From Nitrospinaceae bacterium (GTDB taxonomy: Bacteria > Nitrospinota > Nitrospinia > Nitrospinales > Nitrospinaceae), in contig JAJDAX010000088.1 of the NCBI GenBank assembly GCA_029261615.1, positions 1-27,018 on the forward strand: a DNA stretch of 27,018 nt, written 5' to 3'. Positions 1-8,242 of the stretch are shown one piece after another; within the stretch, counting starts at the first letter, position 1; each line of letters begins with the position of its first letter. The notes below the pieces were generated by a model. That model was not told the DNA's origin. It saw only the letters and a program-made list of their open reading frames with translations, and searched no databases. The position numbers and the translations under genes were made by a program.

Positions 1-263
1 AGGGTTAAGCTGTTGGCGGTTAGCACCATCACATCAGAGCCACCCACCTCAAAATCTATCTGATCATCTGTATCAGCCGTAATAGACGTATCGCCATCAG
101 CGTCAAGAATAAGTTTGTTCCCATCCAAGTCAGGCGCATCAATCCATGCCTTCAATACATCAGTTAATTGAGTACGAATAGTTGCCCATTTAACCTCATT
201 GGCATCGGTTTCCGATCCATCGTCAGGAGGAGGAGAGGTATTATAATCGCTTAAAATTGCCAT
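1..263 (-). CDS. Probable tail fibre or appendage protein, N-terminal part, runs off the window
   Basis: An open frame begins with ATG at 261-263 and stays open to base 1, giving about 87 residues. An AGGA ribosome binding site lies about 8 bases upstream of the ATG. The protein opens MAILSDYNTSPPPDDGSE and later has NKLILDADGDTSITAD followed by DDQIDFEVGGSDV. That acidic repetitive pattern of short beta segments is one I associate with phage fibre and other virion-surface proteins, where it marks the start of a trimeric beta region. It follows the three ejection-protein genes, a usual place for a receptor-binding fibre in short-tailed phages. The C-terminal receptor-binding part is outside the window, so the assignment rests on the N-terminus and position only. 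Confidence 0.55.
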   Translation of the reverse strand, partial: MAILSDYNTSPPPDDGSETDANEVKWATIRTQLTDVLKAWIDAPDLDGNKLILDADGDTSITADTDDQIDFEVGGSDVMVLTANSLT

Positions 264-339
264 AGATTTGTCCTATACTAAAATAATGAAGACAAATGAA
301 TTGTTAATAAAGATGTCATTAGTTATATTCTCGTTGTTT

Positions 340-1968
340 CTAGGGTTCTGCTTTGTTGCTGGGTTGATCGCTATTTTTTAATATTTCTACAATCAAAATC
401 CTGTCAGCTCTTAATTGTTTAATAAGATTTGCATCCTTTGTAGAGCGTATGGCTTTATCCGTCTGCTTTAAAAGCAGGGCAATGCCTTTCTTCGTTGTGG
501 CACTCATGACCGCTTTGCCAGTTGAATAAGTAACTAAACCAGTCAACACCAATTTAGTAAATATCGGCGCGAACATCGCGGAAGCCCCTAAGCCACCTAC
601 ACCAAACGTCGCCGCCATGATCTGATTAAATTCACCCCTAACAGGTAAGGCTCTCATCGTGTTTTGCCACGCCCTTAAAAGAACATTTGCAGCCTCATCA
701 CCTGCTTTTGGGGCAATGTTATCCATTGCTCGGTAGAGATTAGACTGTTTTCTTAATGATTCTTTAACCCCGGCATCAGGAACCTTCTGAGCGATTAGGT
801 TATTTGCCGATTCTCTTACTTCCCTTAGTGCGATAGAAATAGCGTTCTCTTGTTTTGGATCGAATATATTACTGCCTTTTTGCGATCTTACCCATGCGTC
901 AAGTTCTTTTCTAGCTTGCAATAGTCCTGACGCAGTAGGCTTATTCGCCTTAACTAATTCATCCATTTTACTTATGATTTTGGCTGCTGACTTTTCCGCA
1001 TCTCCAACAATCAACGGGTTATTCTTCAGAATATTTTTAATTTTTGAACCCGCGTCGATCAGCTCTTTTCTCGATATAGGCGCATCAGTCTTTGACAGCA
1101 TGGACTTTAAGGTATTCGCCTCTTTGCCTAGTTCAGCTAAAATAACTTCATGGTTCCCTTGTAATGTTTTAGAAGCTGACACACCAGGGACTTTACTAAC
1201 AGTCTCAGCAATAGCGGCTTCTTTTGTCGATAGCGCCACTTTCTTGCTTCTCAATATGCCTTCTTCAGTGGTTCTTGCTACCTGCTCTGTCCTGACCGCT
1301 GCGGTTTGTTTTGGCCTAATTAAATCATCTACGAAGACTTTCGTTTTTTCCGCTGTTTGTTTAGCAGAAGCCGTGTTTACTTTTTCACCCGCTCGCCCAA
1401 TAACCCCAATAGGTGCTTTGGGTTTTGCTTTAACAGGGAATAAAATCAACCCTATATCCACCACCGCCTCTATATTTCTTGCGGCCCGTGGGTTATTCTC
1501 ACGAAATATTTGATACTGTTCTGCCCCGAGCGTCGCGGCGAAAAGCCCTGCTTTTCCTGCGTCCGTGTTTAGAAAAGCAACAGCGGCCCCGGTCGCACCA
1601 TCTTTGATGGAATCCGGGGTGATTGCGGCAAGCCCCCGCCCACCACTAATGATGGCTTGTCCCATAAAATCCATTACCGCTCCCGCGCCTACTTTCCCTG
1701 CTACCTGTAAGATCCCTTCAGCGGTACTCTGTTCGCCGCCCTGGACAGCGGTAATAATTTCTGCTGCCATAGCAACCCGTTTATCTATGTCCTCTTGGAA
1801 CCTTTCAAGGAAACCTAATTTTTCGTCCTCACTCGGAGTTGATAATGCAGGCGAACTATTACCGAATACCTCCTGAGCATTGATAACTTGACCTGTTTGA
1901 AAACGCGGGCCTTCCTCTACGGGAAAGGCTTCCTCTTGAGAGATAGTCTGCCCTGATTTAAAAGCCAT
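340..1968 (-). CDS. Large internal virion (ejection) protein with hydrophobic C-terminal region
   Basis: 542 residues, the largest of three consecutive genes between the nozzle and the fibre. In podoviruses this position holds proteins packed inside the head and ejected with the DNA to bridge the cell envelope. The middle is Ala/Lys/Glu-rich and predicted helical (about residues 190-420). A hydrophobic stretch at about 445-490 could form membrane helices. The N-terminus carries two copies of a 13-residue motif, FKSGQTISQEEAF at 3-15 and FQTGQVINAQEVF at 23-35. Its ATG overlaps the stop of the preceding gene as TAATG, so translation is probably coupled. No lysozyme or transglycosylase motif was seen. 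The role is inferred from position, composition and size, not from a recognised domain. Confidence 0.6.
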   Translation of the reverse strand: MAFKSGQTISQEEAFPVEEGPRFQTGQVINAQEVFGNSSPALSTPSEDEKLGFLERFQEDIDKRVAMAAEIITAVQGGEQSTAEGILQVAGKVGAGAVMDFMGQAIISGGRGLAAITPDSIKDGATGAAVAFLNTDAGKAGLFAATLGAEQYQIFRENNPRAARNIEAVVDIGLILFPVKAKPKAPIGVIGRAGEKVNTASAKQTAEKTKVFVDDLIRPKQTAAVRTEQVARTTEEGILRSKKVALSTKEAAIAETVSKVPGVSASKTLQGNHEVILAELGKEANTLKSMLSKTDAPISRKELIDAGSKIKNILKNNPLIVGDAEKSAAKIISKMDELVKANKPTASGLLQARKELDAWVRSQKGSNIFDPKQENAISIALREVRESANNLIAQKVPDAGVKESLRKQSNLYRAMDNIAPKAGDEAANVLLRAWQNTMRALPVRGEFNQIMAATFGVGGLGASAMFAPIFTKLVLTGLVTYSTGKAVMSATTKKGIALLLKQTDKAIRSTKDANLIKQLRADRILIVEILKNSDQPSNKAEP

Positions 1969-3116
1969 TAGAGAATCCTTAAGGAACCGTTTTGTAAAAT
2001 AGTAGCCCGTTGACCGTTAGGTAAATCAATTGTCGATCCAACAGGCATCATTTTACCATTCACATCGACAGAATCAGTTGGTAACGCTGTCTCTAATTCA
2101 GCAAAAGCCGATCCAGCTTCTAATTCTAATGCCTTAATAATAACTTCCCGGTTTCTCTTTTTCTGGGCTAACACATCGTCTTTATCACCAACCTGGGGAA
2201 TATATTGGACGTTTGCCGTTGTAAACTCTGTTGGAGATATCGCCGCGCCGGACTCTCTTCTAAGAGTGGCGTTAATAAAGTTCTCGGTTGCCTGGTCAAA
2301 TCGCTGCCTATCTTCCGTTTTAAGTCCTGCTGGAACAGCCCCAACACCTCTCGAAAGTACGCCTGTGAATTGATCACCGATATCATCTAATACTGCACCA
2401 GCATCTTTTGTTCTAAGAGCGAACCCCGCGGCTAAGCGTTGACCTGCTGTGATCGGCGCGGCTCCACCAGAAGGAGGTGTTTGCTTAAACGCCCCTATTG
2501 CTTGGGCCGCTTTAACCTCTTCAATATTATTGGCATCAACAGTAAAAAACTTCTCAGTCTCCGGGTTTAAAAAAGTCTGGGGGTTTGGTGTACCTGTGGG
2601 GGCTTCGCCAGAGAAAACAACTTCTGTCTCTACGCCTCCTTCTACTTGGTTGATCTGAATAATTTGATTACCAATTGTCCTCAATTCTGGTTTATCAGGA
2701 AACTTTGCCTTGGCCGTTTGCTCCGCTATCACTTCGGCTGATTTATTAGAAGCGGCCAGGGTGGTTTTTCTTGCGTCTTCCTCAAGCGCTACCTCTGCAT
2801 TGGTCTTGGTATTTAAGGCTGTTGATAGAGTTTGACGGGTAAGACCAAGCGACTCGGGGGGGATATCCCCGTTAAGAATAAGCATCTGGTTAGTTTTTAA
2901 AACGGCATTCGCTAAAGGTTCAAGCTGTTCAATTGGCGCACCATTTTGTCTTGCCCCAACTATCGCCTGTATAGTTTGCGTAGATCCTTGCTGAAAATCA
3001 GTGGTACGCTTTTCCTTTTCTTTTACTTCAGACGCTATAGAACGCTGCCTTTCCTGTTGGCGTTGCTCTCGAAGACCGCGCCCTGCTGAAAGTCCTGCTG
3101 AAAAGTTACCTGCCAT
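1968..3116 (-). CDS. Internal virion (ejection) protein, middle gene
   Basis: 382 residues. The N-terminal 45 residues are glycine-rich then strongly charged (RGLREQRQQERQR, then KEKEKR). A long polar, mostly helical region rich in Ala, Gln and Thr follows. There is no signal peptide and no clear membrane helix. Size, low complexity and position between two other such genes match podovirus ejection proteins of the P22 gp7/gp16/gp20 or T7 gp14-16 kind, which diverge so fast that sequence recognition is usually poor. It starts 9 bases after the stop of the gene before it and ends in a TAATG junction with the next. The function is inferred from context. A structural protein of another kind is possible. 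Confidence 0.55.
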   Translation of the reverse strand: MAGNFSAGLSAGRGLREQRQQERQRSIASEVKEKEKRTTDFQQGSTQTIQAIVGARQNGAPIEQLEPLANAVLKTNQMLILNGDIPPESLGLTRQTLSTALNTKTNAEVALEEDARKTTLAASNKSAEVIAEQTAKAKFPDKPELRTIGNQIIQINQVEGGVETEVVFSGEAPTGTPNPQTFLNPETEKFFTVDANNIEEVKAAQAIGAFKQTPPSGGAAPITAGQRLAAGFALRTKDAGAVLDDIGDQFTGVLSRGVGAVPAGLKTEDRQRFDQATENFINATLRRESGAAISPTEFTTANVQYIPQVGDKDDVLAQKKRNREVIIKALELEAGSAFAELETALPTDSVDVNGKMMPVGSTIDLPNGQRATILQNGSLRIL

Positions 3117-3125
3117 AATACACCT

Positions 3126-3878
3126 CTATATAAAACTCAGACCAAAACCGAGCAATTCACGCTGGAACCCAGCACTGCTTTCTGCTGATCCAAATAAAGC
3201 GGCGGCCGAATTACGACTTAAGGCGCTCAAAGCACTGGTTTGTGCTGAGCCTAATTGAGCAACACCAGCATTAGACAAGCCGGTTAATTGCAGAGCCACT
3301 TCTGTTTCTAAATTCAATTCCGCTAGAGCCGTTTCAATAGAAGCTCTGGCGAATTCTGTTTCTGTTTGGATTAGTTTCGCTTGTGTGTCAATCTCCTGCA
3401 AGAATGTCTGAGAAGTAAACTCATCCTCACGTTGCTGAAATTCTGCCTCTGCCCTTGAAACAGCATCGGAAGCAAAAGAACTCCCCGCTATACGCCTTCG
3501 AGCAAGATTTTGTCTCAAGTCCCCGACTACTCTTCGTCGTTGACCGCGTAAGTTCTCAAGACCGGCTTTCCTGAATTCACTAAACCCAGGACGTACTTTA
3601 TCTCCAAGGGATTTAAACCGTCCTGCAGTATCGCTTAATGTTTTTGATAAATTACCTACCAAGGAAAGTCTTTTCTGCGTTGGTGTAACGGTTATCCGCC
3701 CAAACTCATCAAAAGCAGAGAATAACCCACCGCCACCAATAAGCTTTGACCTTTCAAGCGCAGCTATTTGTTGCTGCGTAGAAGCCGCTATCTGCTGGTT
3801 AGTCTCCCTACTAATCGCTACCGAAGCATCGGCTGTGCCGCTGTCGCCACTAAATACTGACTTCACTAAATCAACCAT
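3126..3878 (-). CDS. Internal virion (ejection) protein, first of three
   Basis: 250 residues, mostly predicted alpha-helix. It has a Gln/Ala-rich N-terminal part (QQIAASTQQQIAALERSK), an Arg-rich middle near residue 113-131 (GQRRRVVGDLRQNLARRRI) and a long Glu/Ala/Thr helix. The C-terminal 60 residues are small-residue rich (Ala, Ser, Gly, Leu) and amphipathic. This resembles T7 gp14 or P22 gp7-type pore-forming ejection proteins in size and character, though no conserved motif was found. The ATG overlaps the upstream stop codon (TAATG at 3876-3880), so it is probably translated by coupling with the membrane protein gene before it. The assignment comes from context and composition. Confidence 0.5.
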   Translation of the reverse strand: MVDLVKSVFSGDSGTADASVAISRETNQQIAASTQQQIAALERSKLIGGGGLFSAFDEFGRITVTPTQKRLSLVGNLSKTLSDTAGRFKSLGDKVRPGFSEFRKAGLENLRGQRRRVVGDLRQNLARRRIAGSSFASDAVSRAEAEFQQREDEFTSQTFLQEIDTQAKLIQTETEFARASIETALAELNLETEVALQLTGLSNAGVAQLGSAQTSALSALSRNSAAALFGSAESSAGFQRELLGFGLSFI

Positions 3879-4480
3879 TATACCCTCGTCTGGAACTGCG
3901 CCATTCGTGCATTATCTTTATATACCGTTCCTACTCGTCTTAATATTCCATAATCCATCAATCTCTCATAATAAGGTTTGTCTTTAAACTCTGAGAGCAT
4001 TAGCACATCTTTTGTTTCAGTAAAAAATTTAGCGCCTGCCATGAGTTTATTTTTAGCTCCGGCTTTTGGGTTCCAAATCACATCGCCTACGAAAGTAAAA
4101 CCAGAAATCAAAATACCGAAGATTATTACAATCAGATCATTATTATCCCTAACAGACCATGCGTTGGTGTAATTCTCAAAGACAAAATTTTCAAATACTT
4201 GTGTAAACTCTAACGGTTTTAATCCTTCAGTAGATTTCCATCCTTGCGGTAACTGTCCTAATCTGTAAGACAAATAAGCTAATTTAATATCTTTTTCGTC
4301 AATATCGTTAATAGATACCGACTTCTTTATTAAGTTAACTGGTCGCTTCAAACCGGAGGCCGATTTCCGTAATTTCAACGGGGCCGGTAGTGATAACTCT
4401 GATTTGGAACTCGTTTCCTCTGCCTGGGATAGCGAAGAGTTGTCTTGTGATTTTTTGGAAGTTGAGGGTTCCAAAGACAT
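3878..4480 (-). CDS. Predicted membrane protein overlapping the nozzle gene out of frame
   Basis: The frame is open from 4510, but I place the start at the ATG at 4478-4480. A strong Shine-Dalgarno GGAGGT lies at 4485-4490, four bases before it. This gives 200 residues. The first 48 or so overlap the 3' end of the nozzle gene in another frame and are low-complexity (Ser, Lys, Glu, Pro), as expected for overprinted sequence. After the nozzle stop the protein looks ordinary. A hydrophobic helix, LIVIIFGILISGF and onward, lies at about 116-136 from this start, followed by a charged C-terminal domain of some 60 residues. No family was recognised. Its place between nozzle and ejection genes suggests a virion or ejection-channel role. 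No standard start codon lies just downstream of the nozzle stop; a TTG about 20 codons later lacks a ribosome binding site. Confidence 0.55.
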   Translation of the reverse strand: MSLEPSTSKKSQDNSSLSQAEETSSKSELSLPAPLKLRKSASGLKRPVNLIKKSVSINDIDEKDIKLAYLSYRLGQLPQGWKSTEGLKPLEFTQVFENFVFENYTNAWSVRDNNDLIVIIFGILISGFTFVGDVIWNPKAGAKNKLMAGAKFFTETKDVLMLSEFKDKPYYERLMDYGILRRVGTVYKDNARMAQFQTRV

Positions 4481-5933
4481 CTGTACCTCCGAAAAATGAA
4501 CCGCTGCCAAAGAAACTTGTTCCTACGGCTTGCGGTAAGGTTAATTGGATCTCTTCGTTAAAAACGTTCATCCCTTGATATTCAAGCCGGATAGTTAATG
4601 ACCCTTCTTGATCCTTTCTGTATTTGACCCATCCGTTAATGTCGTACGCTTGAGCGTCCATCGGCATTGAAAACAAACCAGATAGTCTCTCGGTAGTGAT
4701 GGTATCTGTATTTGCATCACTACCCTCTGATTTCCCGTCAAGGCGGTATATATTGCCGTCCGAGTCGCCCATGAAGACGTACTCAAGACCGTCAGCCGGA
4801 TCAAGCATGTTCATGACAAAGGTAGGTTGGAACTTTAACGGGTGAATAGTCGTCCATTTCGACCAAGGGGATAACTCACCGCCAGATTGAAATATAGACT
4901 GATGGAATACCCATAAATCCGATTTCCCGTCTGCAAACGCATACATGCGTTTTGTTTCGGAGTTATATACTAATACCCAATCCTTAAAGCCTTTTACTTT
5001 GTCGGAAATTCCTACAGTTAGATCGTCCGCCTCAACATCACCAAAACGATTGGTAGAAGCTAGGCTTTCAATAACTGAAGCTCTGCCAAAGAAAATATCG
5101 TTCCCGCCGTAGACTACCGCCTCATCCCCCGAAGCTCCTGACCTGGGGAACAAGGGAGTCATAGCAAAATCTGTTGCATCCACTCCCGTAAGCTGGAAGA
5201 CTGCCCCTTTCCCGTCAGATGAGGTGGCAATAGTGTTAAACGCCCCGACCGCCCCATTGATAGCGCGTAAATCAGGCTGAATTAAAAAGAATGGGTCTTC
5301 TGCACTTAACGAAGAGGAAGGTCTGTTTGATGTTGATAAGAAAGAGTAGTCGCTTCTTAACGATCCGATTATTAAATTAGGGGTGGCTGTCCCATCGTCA
5401 ACATTGAAATAATAGGCTCTCTCATTGATGACGACGCAATATTTAGCTTTAAAGGTTCCGAACGGTGTTGGAGAAACAGGATCTTCTTTGGTAAAAGAAA
5501 CATCTATAAAGCTGGCCCCGTCCCACTCCATAACGACATCGCCTAAAGTTAAATCGGTTACAATAACTTTATCCGTTAATTGCCAATTATGTTCTAATCT
5601 CCCTCTTAACTTTGAGGTAGCATTGACGGTCGCTATTGAAGTTAGTGACCCGTCAGATCCATACTCATAAACTGTATCGCCTGATTGGAAGAAAGACTGG
5701 ACTGTGCCGTCCGACTTTATTAACGTCCCACCGCCTAAGATCGATTGTCCATTAGGCGCGGTAATTAATTTCTCAAATGGCTTCCTGTTTCTAAAGGAAT
5801 TATTCTCAAGATCTAACTCAAAATTAGCCCCATCGGTGCATTCTCTTAAATCTATATCGTCTGAGCTTGCCCGTGAATGAACCCCTCCCCCGAATTTAAG
5901 AACAAGACCATCTTCTATTTTTATGGTTGTCAT
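4335..5933 (-). CDS. Tail nozzle / hub-like beta-propeller virion protein
   Basis: 532 residues, almost all predicted beta-strand, with repeated short motifs ending in Trp or Asp-Gly turns such as VYEYGSDG, VMEWDGASF, MYAFADGKSDLWVF, ELSPWSKWTT and NIYRLDGKSEG. This pattern is typical of the beta-propeller nozzle proteins of short-tailed phages (P22 gp10 and SU10-like), which plug the tail end and hold DNA before ejection. A Gly/Phe-rich segment (SFFGSGSFFGGTDVFG) precedes the C-terminal strands. It follows the adaptor gene with a 4-base overlap, the standard order portal, capsid, adaptor, nozzle. Its 3' end overlaps the next gene. The fold class is fairly secure; the exact name is inferred. 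Confidence 0.7.
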   Translation of the reverse strand: MTTIKIEDGLVLKFGGGVHSRASSDDIDLRECTDGANFELDLENNSFRNRKPFEKLITAPNGQSILGGGTLIKSDGTVQSFFQSGDTVYEYGSDGSLTSIATVNATSKLRGRLEHNWQLTDKVIVTDLTLGDVVMEWDGASFIDVSFTKEDPVSPTPFGTFKAKYCVVINERAYYFNVDDGTATPNLIIGSLRSDYSFLSTSNRPSSSLSAEDPFFLIQPDLRAINGAVGAFNTIATSSDGKGAVFQLTGVDATDFAMTPLFPRSGASGDEAVVYGGNDIFFGRASVIESLASTNRFGDVEADDLTVGISDKVKGFKDWVLVYNSETKRMYAFADGKSDLWVFHQSIFQSGGELSPWSKWTTIHPLKFQPTFVMNMLDPADGLEYVFMGDSDGNIYRLDGKSEGSDANTDTITTERLSGLFSMPMDAQAYDINGWVKYRKDQEGSLTIRLEYQGMNVFNEEIQLTLPQAVGTSFFGSGSFFGGTDVFGTLNFQKITRQLFAIPGRGNEFQIRVITTGPVEITEIGLRFEATS

Positions 5934-6652
5934 TGATCAAAGGTAGGGCCAATGTCAAACGGGAACGCTACCCCCCTCCTGCTACGAAAACGCTGCGGAC
6001 CGTAATGCGATCGAACATGAGCGTTTGATAATAATCTAGCTGCTCTGCCCATGTTATCCGCAAACCCAACCGCTGCGTCTTTGCGGTTCTCTGCTTTAAA
6101 TAAAGCCGTTACCGCTGGCACTAATGCCCTAAAGACTTCATCTTTAAAAGGAAACGTCGCCGCCGCGGTTGAGACAGAAATATCTCTATGGTAACGATAT
6201 TTATAAACTAACCCCGCTTCCGAAGCCGTGGGGAGACGATCTAAATATAAATCACCGTCTGTTTCTCGTATCGCACCATATAACGGCAAGCCCGTATACG
6301 TTGATGGGATAGGCTGTGACTTCCATAAGGCTGAATACCCGCCTACCTGTTCATAAATGTATTGCCCATTCGTTTCATCAATCATCGGCCAATTTAGTGT
6401 GTTAAACGTGTCTAACGTGTAATTCCTGGTCCCGTCTATTAGGGTGATCGTACTCTCGCTCAGTTCTGTCGGCATAGGAACGTCAGAGACGGAATATAAC
6501 TCTTCCATGACCTCGTTCCATGTTTGGACGATTTGGTCTATCCAGACCTGCCTGGGTGAGTCGGTGAGTGAGGTTAATGTGCCAGAGTCACCCTGTATGA
6601 GCTTGGCGCGTTTCATCACCTCATTAACGCCGTTCAATAATGTTTTAGCCAC
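5930..6652 (-). CDS. Head-tail adaptor protein (SU10-adaptor-like)
   Basis: 240 residues. The N-terminal half is helical with an IDQIVQTWNEVMEELYS helix of the kind seen in podovirus adaptor proteins (P22 gp4, SU10 adaptor) that dock under the portal ring. The middle has beta segments (STITLIDGTRNYTL, DGDLYLDRLP). The C-terminal part again carries helices (FPFKDEVFRALVPAVTALF) and ends in a basic tail (RFRSRRG). Its place after the capsid gene and before the nozzle agrees with this role. It overlaps the 138-residue gene before it by 8 bases and the nozzle gene by 4. Family membership is from overall pattern and order; a profile search would settle it. Confidence 0.65.
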   Translation of the reverse strand: MAKTLLNGVNEVMKRAKLIQGDSGTLTSLTDSPRQVWIDQIVQTWNEVMEELYSVSDVPMPTELSESTITLIDGTRNYTLDTFNTLNWPMIDETNGQYIYEQVGGYSALWKSQPIPSTYTGLPLYGAIRETDGDLYLDRLPTASEAGLVYKYRYHRDISVSTAAATFPFKDEVFRALVPAVTALFKAENRKDAAVGFADNMGRAARLLSNAHVRSHYGPQRFRSRRGVAFPFDIGPTFDQ

Positions 6653-7061
6653 GCTGTTCTCTCATATAATCTTGTAAAAGACTAACTAAATATTTGCGTG
6701 TTGAACCCTTGTTCTTAAATTTAATTCCTCTTTCTTTACACATCCCTTTTACCTTACCAATATGTTTAGGGAAACCATCTTCGGCAAATTCAAGATTTGG
6801 GTTGGGTAAAGCAGGTTTACGCTCAAAATCAATAATCTTCCCGTCTACATCTGTCACAGGACCGGGTTTAGGTGGGTCAAATGGGATCTCATTCAATCTC
6901 ATTATATCTAACATGTAATCTAGCGAGCCTCTTACGTCATGCTTCACTTTGTACCGTTTTAAAATACGGTGACAAACAGAGCGAGTAATACGTTGGGGTT
7001 CCATATTCAACGCCTGATCGGTATCCATATTCTTTACTACGTCTTGCTTGATTATGCCCAT
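6645..7061 (-). CDS. Phage protein of unknown function next to the head-tail adaptor
   Basis: 138 residues, basic, with no signal peptide or membrane helix. The N-terminal 60 residues are helical (SVCHRILKRYKVKHDV). A Pro-rich linker near 60-90 (PFDPPKPGPV, KPALPNPN) leads to a basic C-terminal helix pair (GKVKGMCKERGIKFKNKG). I do not recognise a family. It is the first gene after the intrinsic terminator behind the capsid gene. Its end overlaps the adaptor start by 8 bases, which suggests a head-completion or assembly role, but the sequence gives no direct proof. A nucleic-acid-binding role would also fit its charge. Confidence 0.6.
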   Translation of the reverse strand: MGIIKQDVVKNMDTDQALNMEPQRITRSVCHRILKRYKVKHDVRGSLDYMLDIMRLNEIPFDPPKPGPVTDVDGKIIDFERKPALPNPNLEFAEDGFPKHIGKVKGMCKERGIKFKNKGSTRKYLVSLLQDYMREQRG

Positions 7062-7070
7062 AAACCCTCC

Positions 7071-7095
7071 AAAGAAAGCGGGGGTTTCCCCCCGC
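7071..7095 (-). terminator. Intrinsic terminator after the major capsid gene
   Basis: Read on the minus strand, a perfect 7-bp stem GCGGGGG/CCCCCGC closes on the tetraloop GAAA (a GNRA loop) and is followed by TTTCTTT. The capsid stop codon lies just upstream and the ATG of the 138-residue gene 10 bases beyond the T tract. The hairpin very probably ends or attenuates transcripts so that head genes up to the capsid gene exceed tail and ejection genes. The T tract is broken by one C, so termination may be partial. Confidence 0.8.
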
Positions 7096-7103
7096 CATTA
7101 GAC

Positions 7104-8219
7104 CTAGTTAGTAAGGTCGGTTGAAGCCACACGAATACCACGAATCCAGTTACCGTTAAGAACGGTCCCCGCATACCATGATTTCCATGCCATAGACGTG
7201 ATCTCGTCAAACGGATCATCGATACCTGAAGGCATTGACGTATTCCGGCCTTTCACAATCAAGCTGATCGGGCCTGGATTGCCCTCACCGCTGATAAACG
7301 AGCCGTCAGGCATTTGCTGGCCTAAGCCAACCGCGCCATCTGCATCGCGTCCCTTTATGATGATGGTATAAAGATCAGCCGCACTTGATGTCAATCGAAC
7401 ATCGCCTGAAGCTGTTTGACCCGCGCCTACGTCAATAGATGCCTCTGGTGTCTGGATAAAGCGTACTGCTTGACCCGCAATACCATAGGAACCAAATTCA
7501 CCCGGCATCGTTTGCACCTGTCCGGCGTAAGTCTCAACTGATTTAAAACCAGTTATCTTACTTACATCATAAGCCACATGTGAGTGGCAAAACCCCCAAA
7601 GGGAAGGTAGGTGCGGCGTTGTGCCGATATTGGTAGACCCATTAGTCATGGGCGCGAAAGGCATCGTAAACAGACTGACAAGTTCATTGATAGAGCGGTC
7701 TAAATCACCAATACTCACAACGTCCTCAACCAGGCCATCACTCGCCTCGTTATTCGCATACCGTAAGGTAGCGTTGTCCTCTACCGTGTTTCTGTGTAGG
7801 TAGTTTAGTGACCGACCGGCCGAAATAGCCAACGTCATCACAATTCCGTTAGTAGTGTGATTGAAGTTAAATACATCCACTTCCTCGTTCACATAAAAGA
7901 ATTGTCCGTATTTCGCTACGGTAGCCGTTAGGTCGGTACGGTGGACAACGTCCGGGGTACGACCCATACCAAACGCTGCGTTACCTGTTATTTCTGATAG
8001 TGCAGTGGTGGAAGGGGCGATAGCCGAAGCGTTATCTGCCGATGTGTTGAACCGTCTCCATCCAATAGTAGCTGTGCCTTTGTGTTCCTGTAAATCTCCA
8101 GGTTGACTACCGATGAAATAGACGGCTAGTGGGCGAGCATTTCTTAAAAGCGTCTGCTCAAACGCGACATTGACCGGCTTTGGTACTTCGCCGTCTGTCG
8201 ATGATACTGTTAATGCCAT
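7104..8219 (-). CDS. Major capsid protein (N4-gp56-like, HK97 fold)
   Basis: 371 residues. The N-terminal part carries the pattern I associate with N4-gp56-type capsid proteins: HKGTATIGWRRFN near residue 47-59, a later acidic/threonine stretch, and TATVAKYGQFFYVNEEVD near 98-115. A helical segment around 125-155 (the expected spine) and beta-rich domains follow. Length matches the family. It follows the scaffold gene directly and is followed by a strong terminator, as expected for the most abundant virion protein. A GGGA site about 9 bases before the ATG is the only Shine-Dalgarno-like sequence. A possible hairpin (GTGTTTC pairing with GGGACAC, including G-T pairs) covers it and might modulate translation. 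Confidence 0.8.
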   Translation of the reverse strand: MALTVSSTDGEVPKPVNVAFEQTLLRNARPLAVYFIGSQPGDLQEHKGTATIGWRRFNTSADNASAIAPSTTALSEITGNAAFGMGRTPDVVHRTDLTATVAKYGQFFYVNEEVDVFNFNHTTNGIVMTLAISAGRSLNYLHRNTVEDNATLRYANNEASDGLVEDVVSIGDLDRSINELVSLFTMPFAPMTNGSTNIGTTPHLPSLWGFCHSHVAYDVSKITGFKSVETYAGQVQTMPGEFGSYGIAGQAVRFIQTPEASIDVGAGQTASGDVRLTSSAADLYTIIIKGRDADGAVGLGQQMPDGSFISGEGNPGPISLIVKGRNTSMPSGIDDPFDEITSMAWKSWYAGTVLNGNWIRGIRVASTDLTN

Positions 8220-8242
8220 GATAGTGTCCCATCGGAAACACC

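Noticed and set aside
264..339. Possible promoter for the fibre gene (TTAACA then TATTTT on the minus strand)
   Set aside because: Both boxes match poorly, and AT-rich gaps give such matches by chance.
286..381. 31-codon plus-strand frame encoding a hydrophobic peptide, overlapping the end of the largest ejection gene
   Set aside because: Only plus-strand candidate with a membrane-like segment, but it lacks a ribosome binding site, and AT-rich sequence easily gives Phe/Leu/Ile codons.
974..1513. 179-codon antisense frame over the largest ejection gene
   Set aside because: Hydrophobic mirror of a Lys/Ala/Glu-rich gene; no ribosome binding site, promoter or family.
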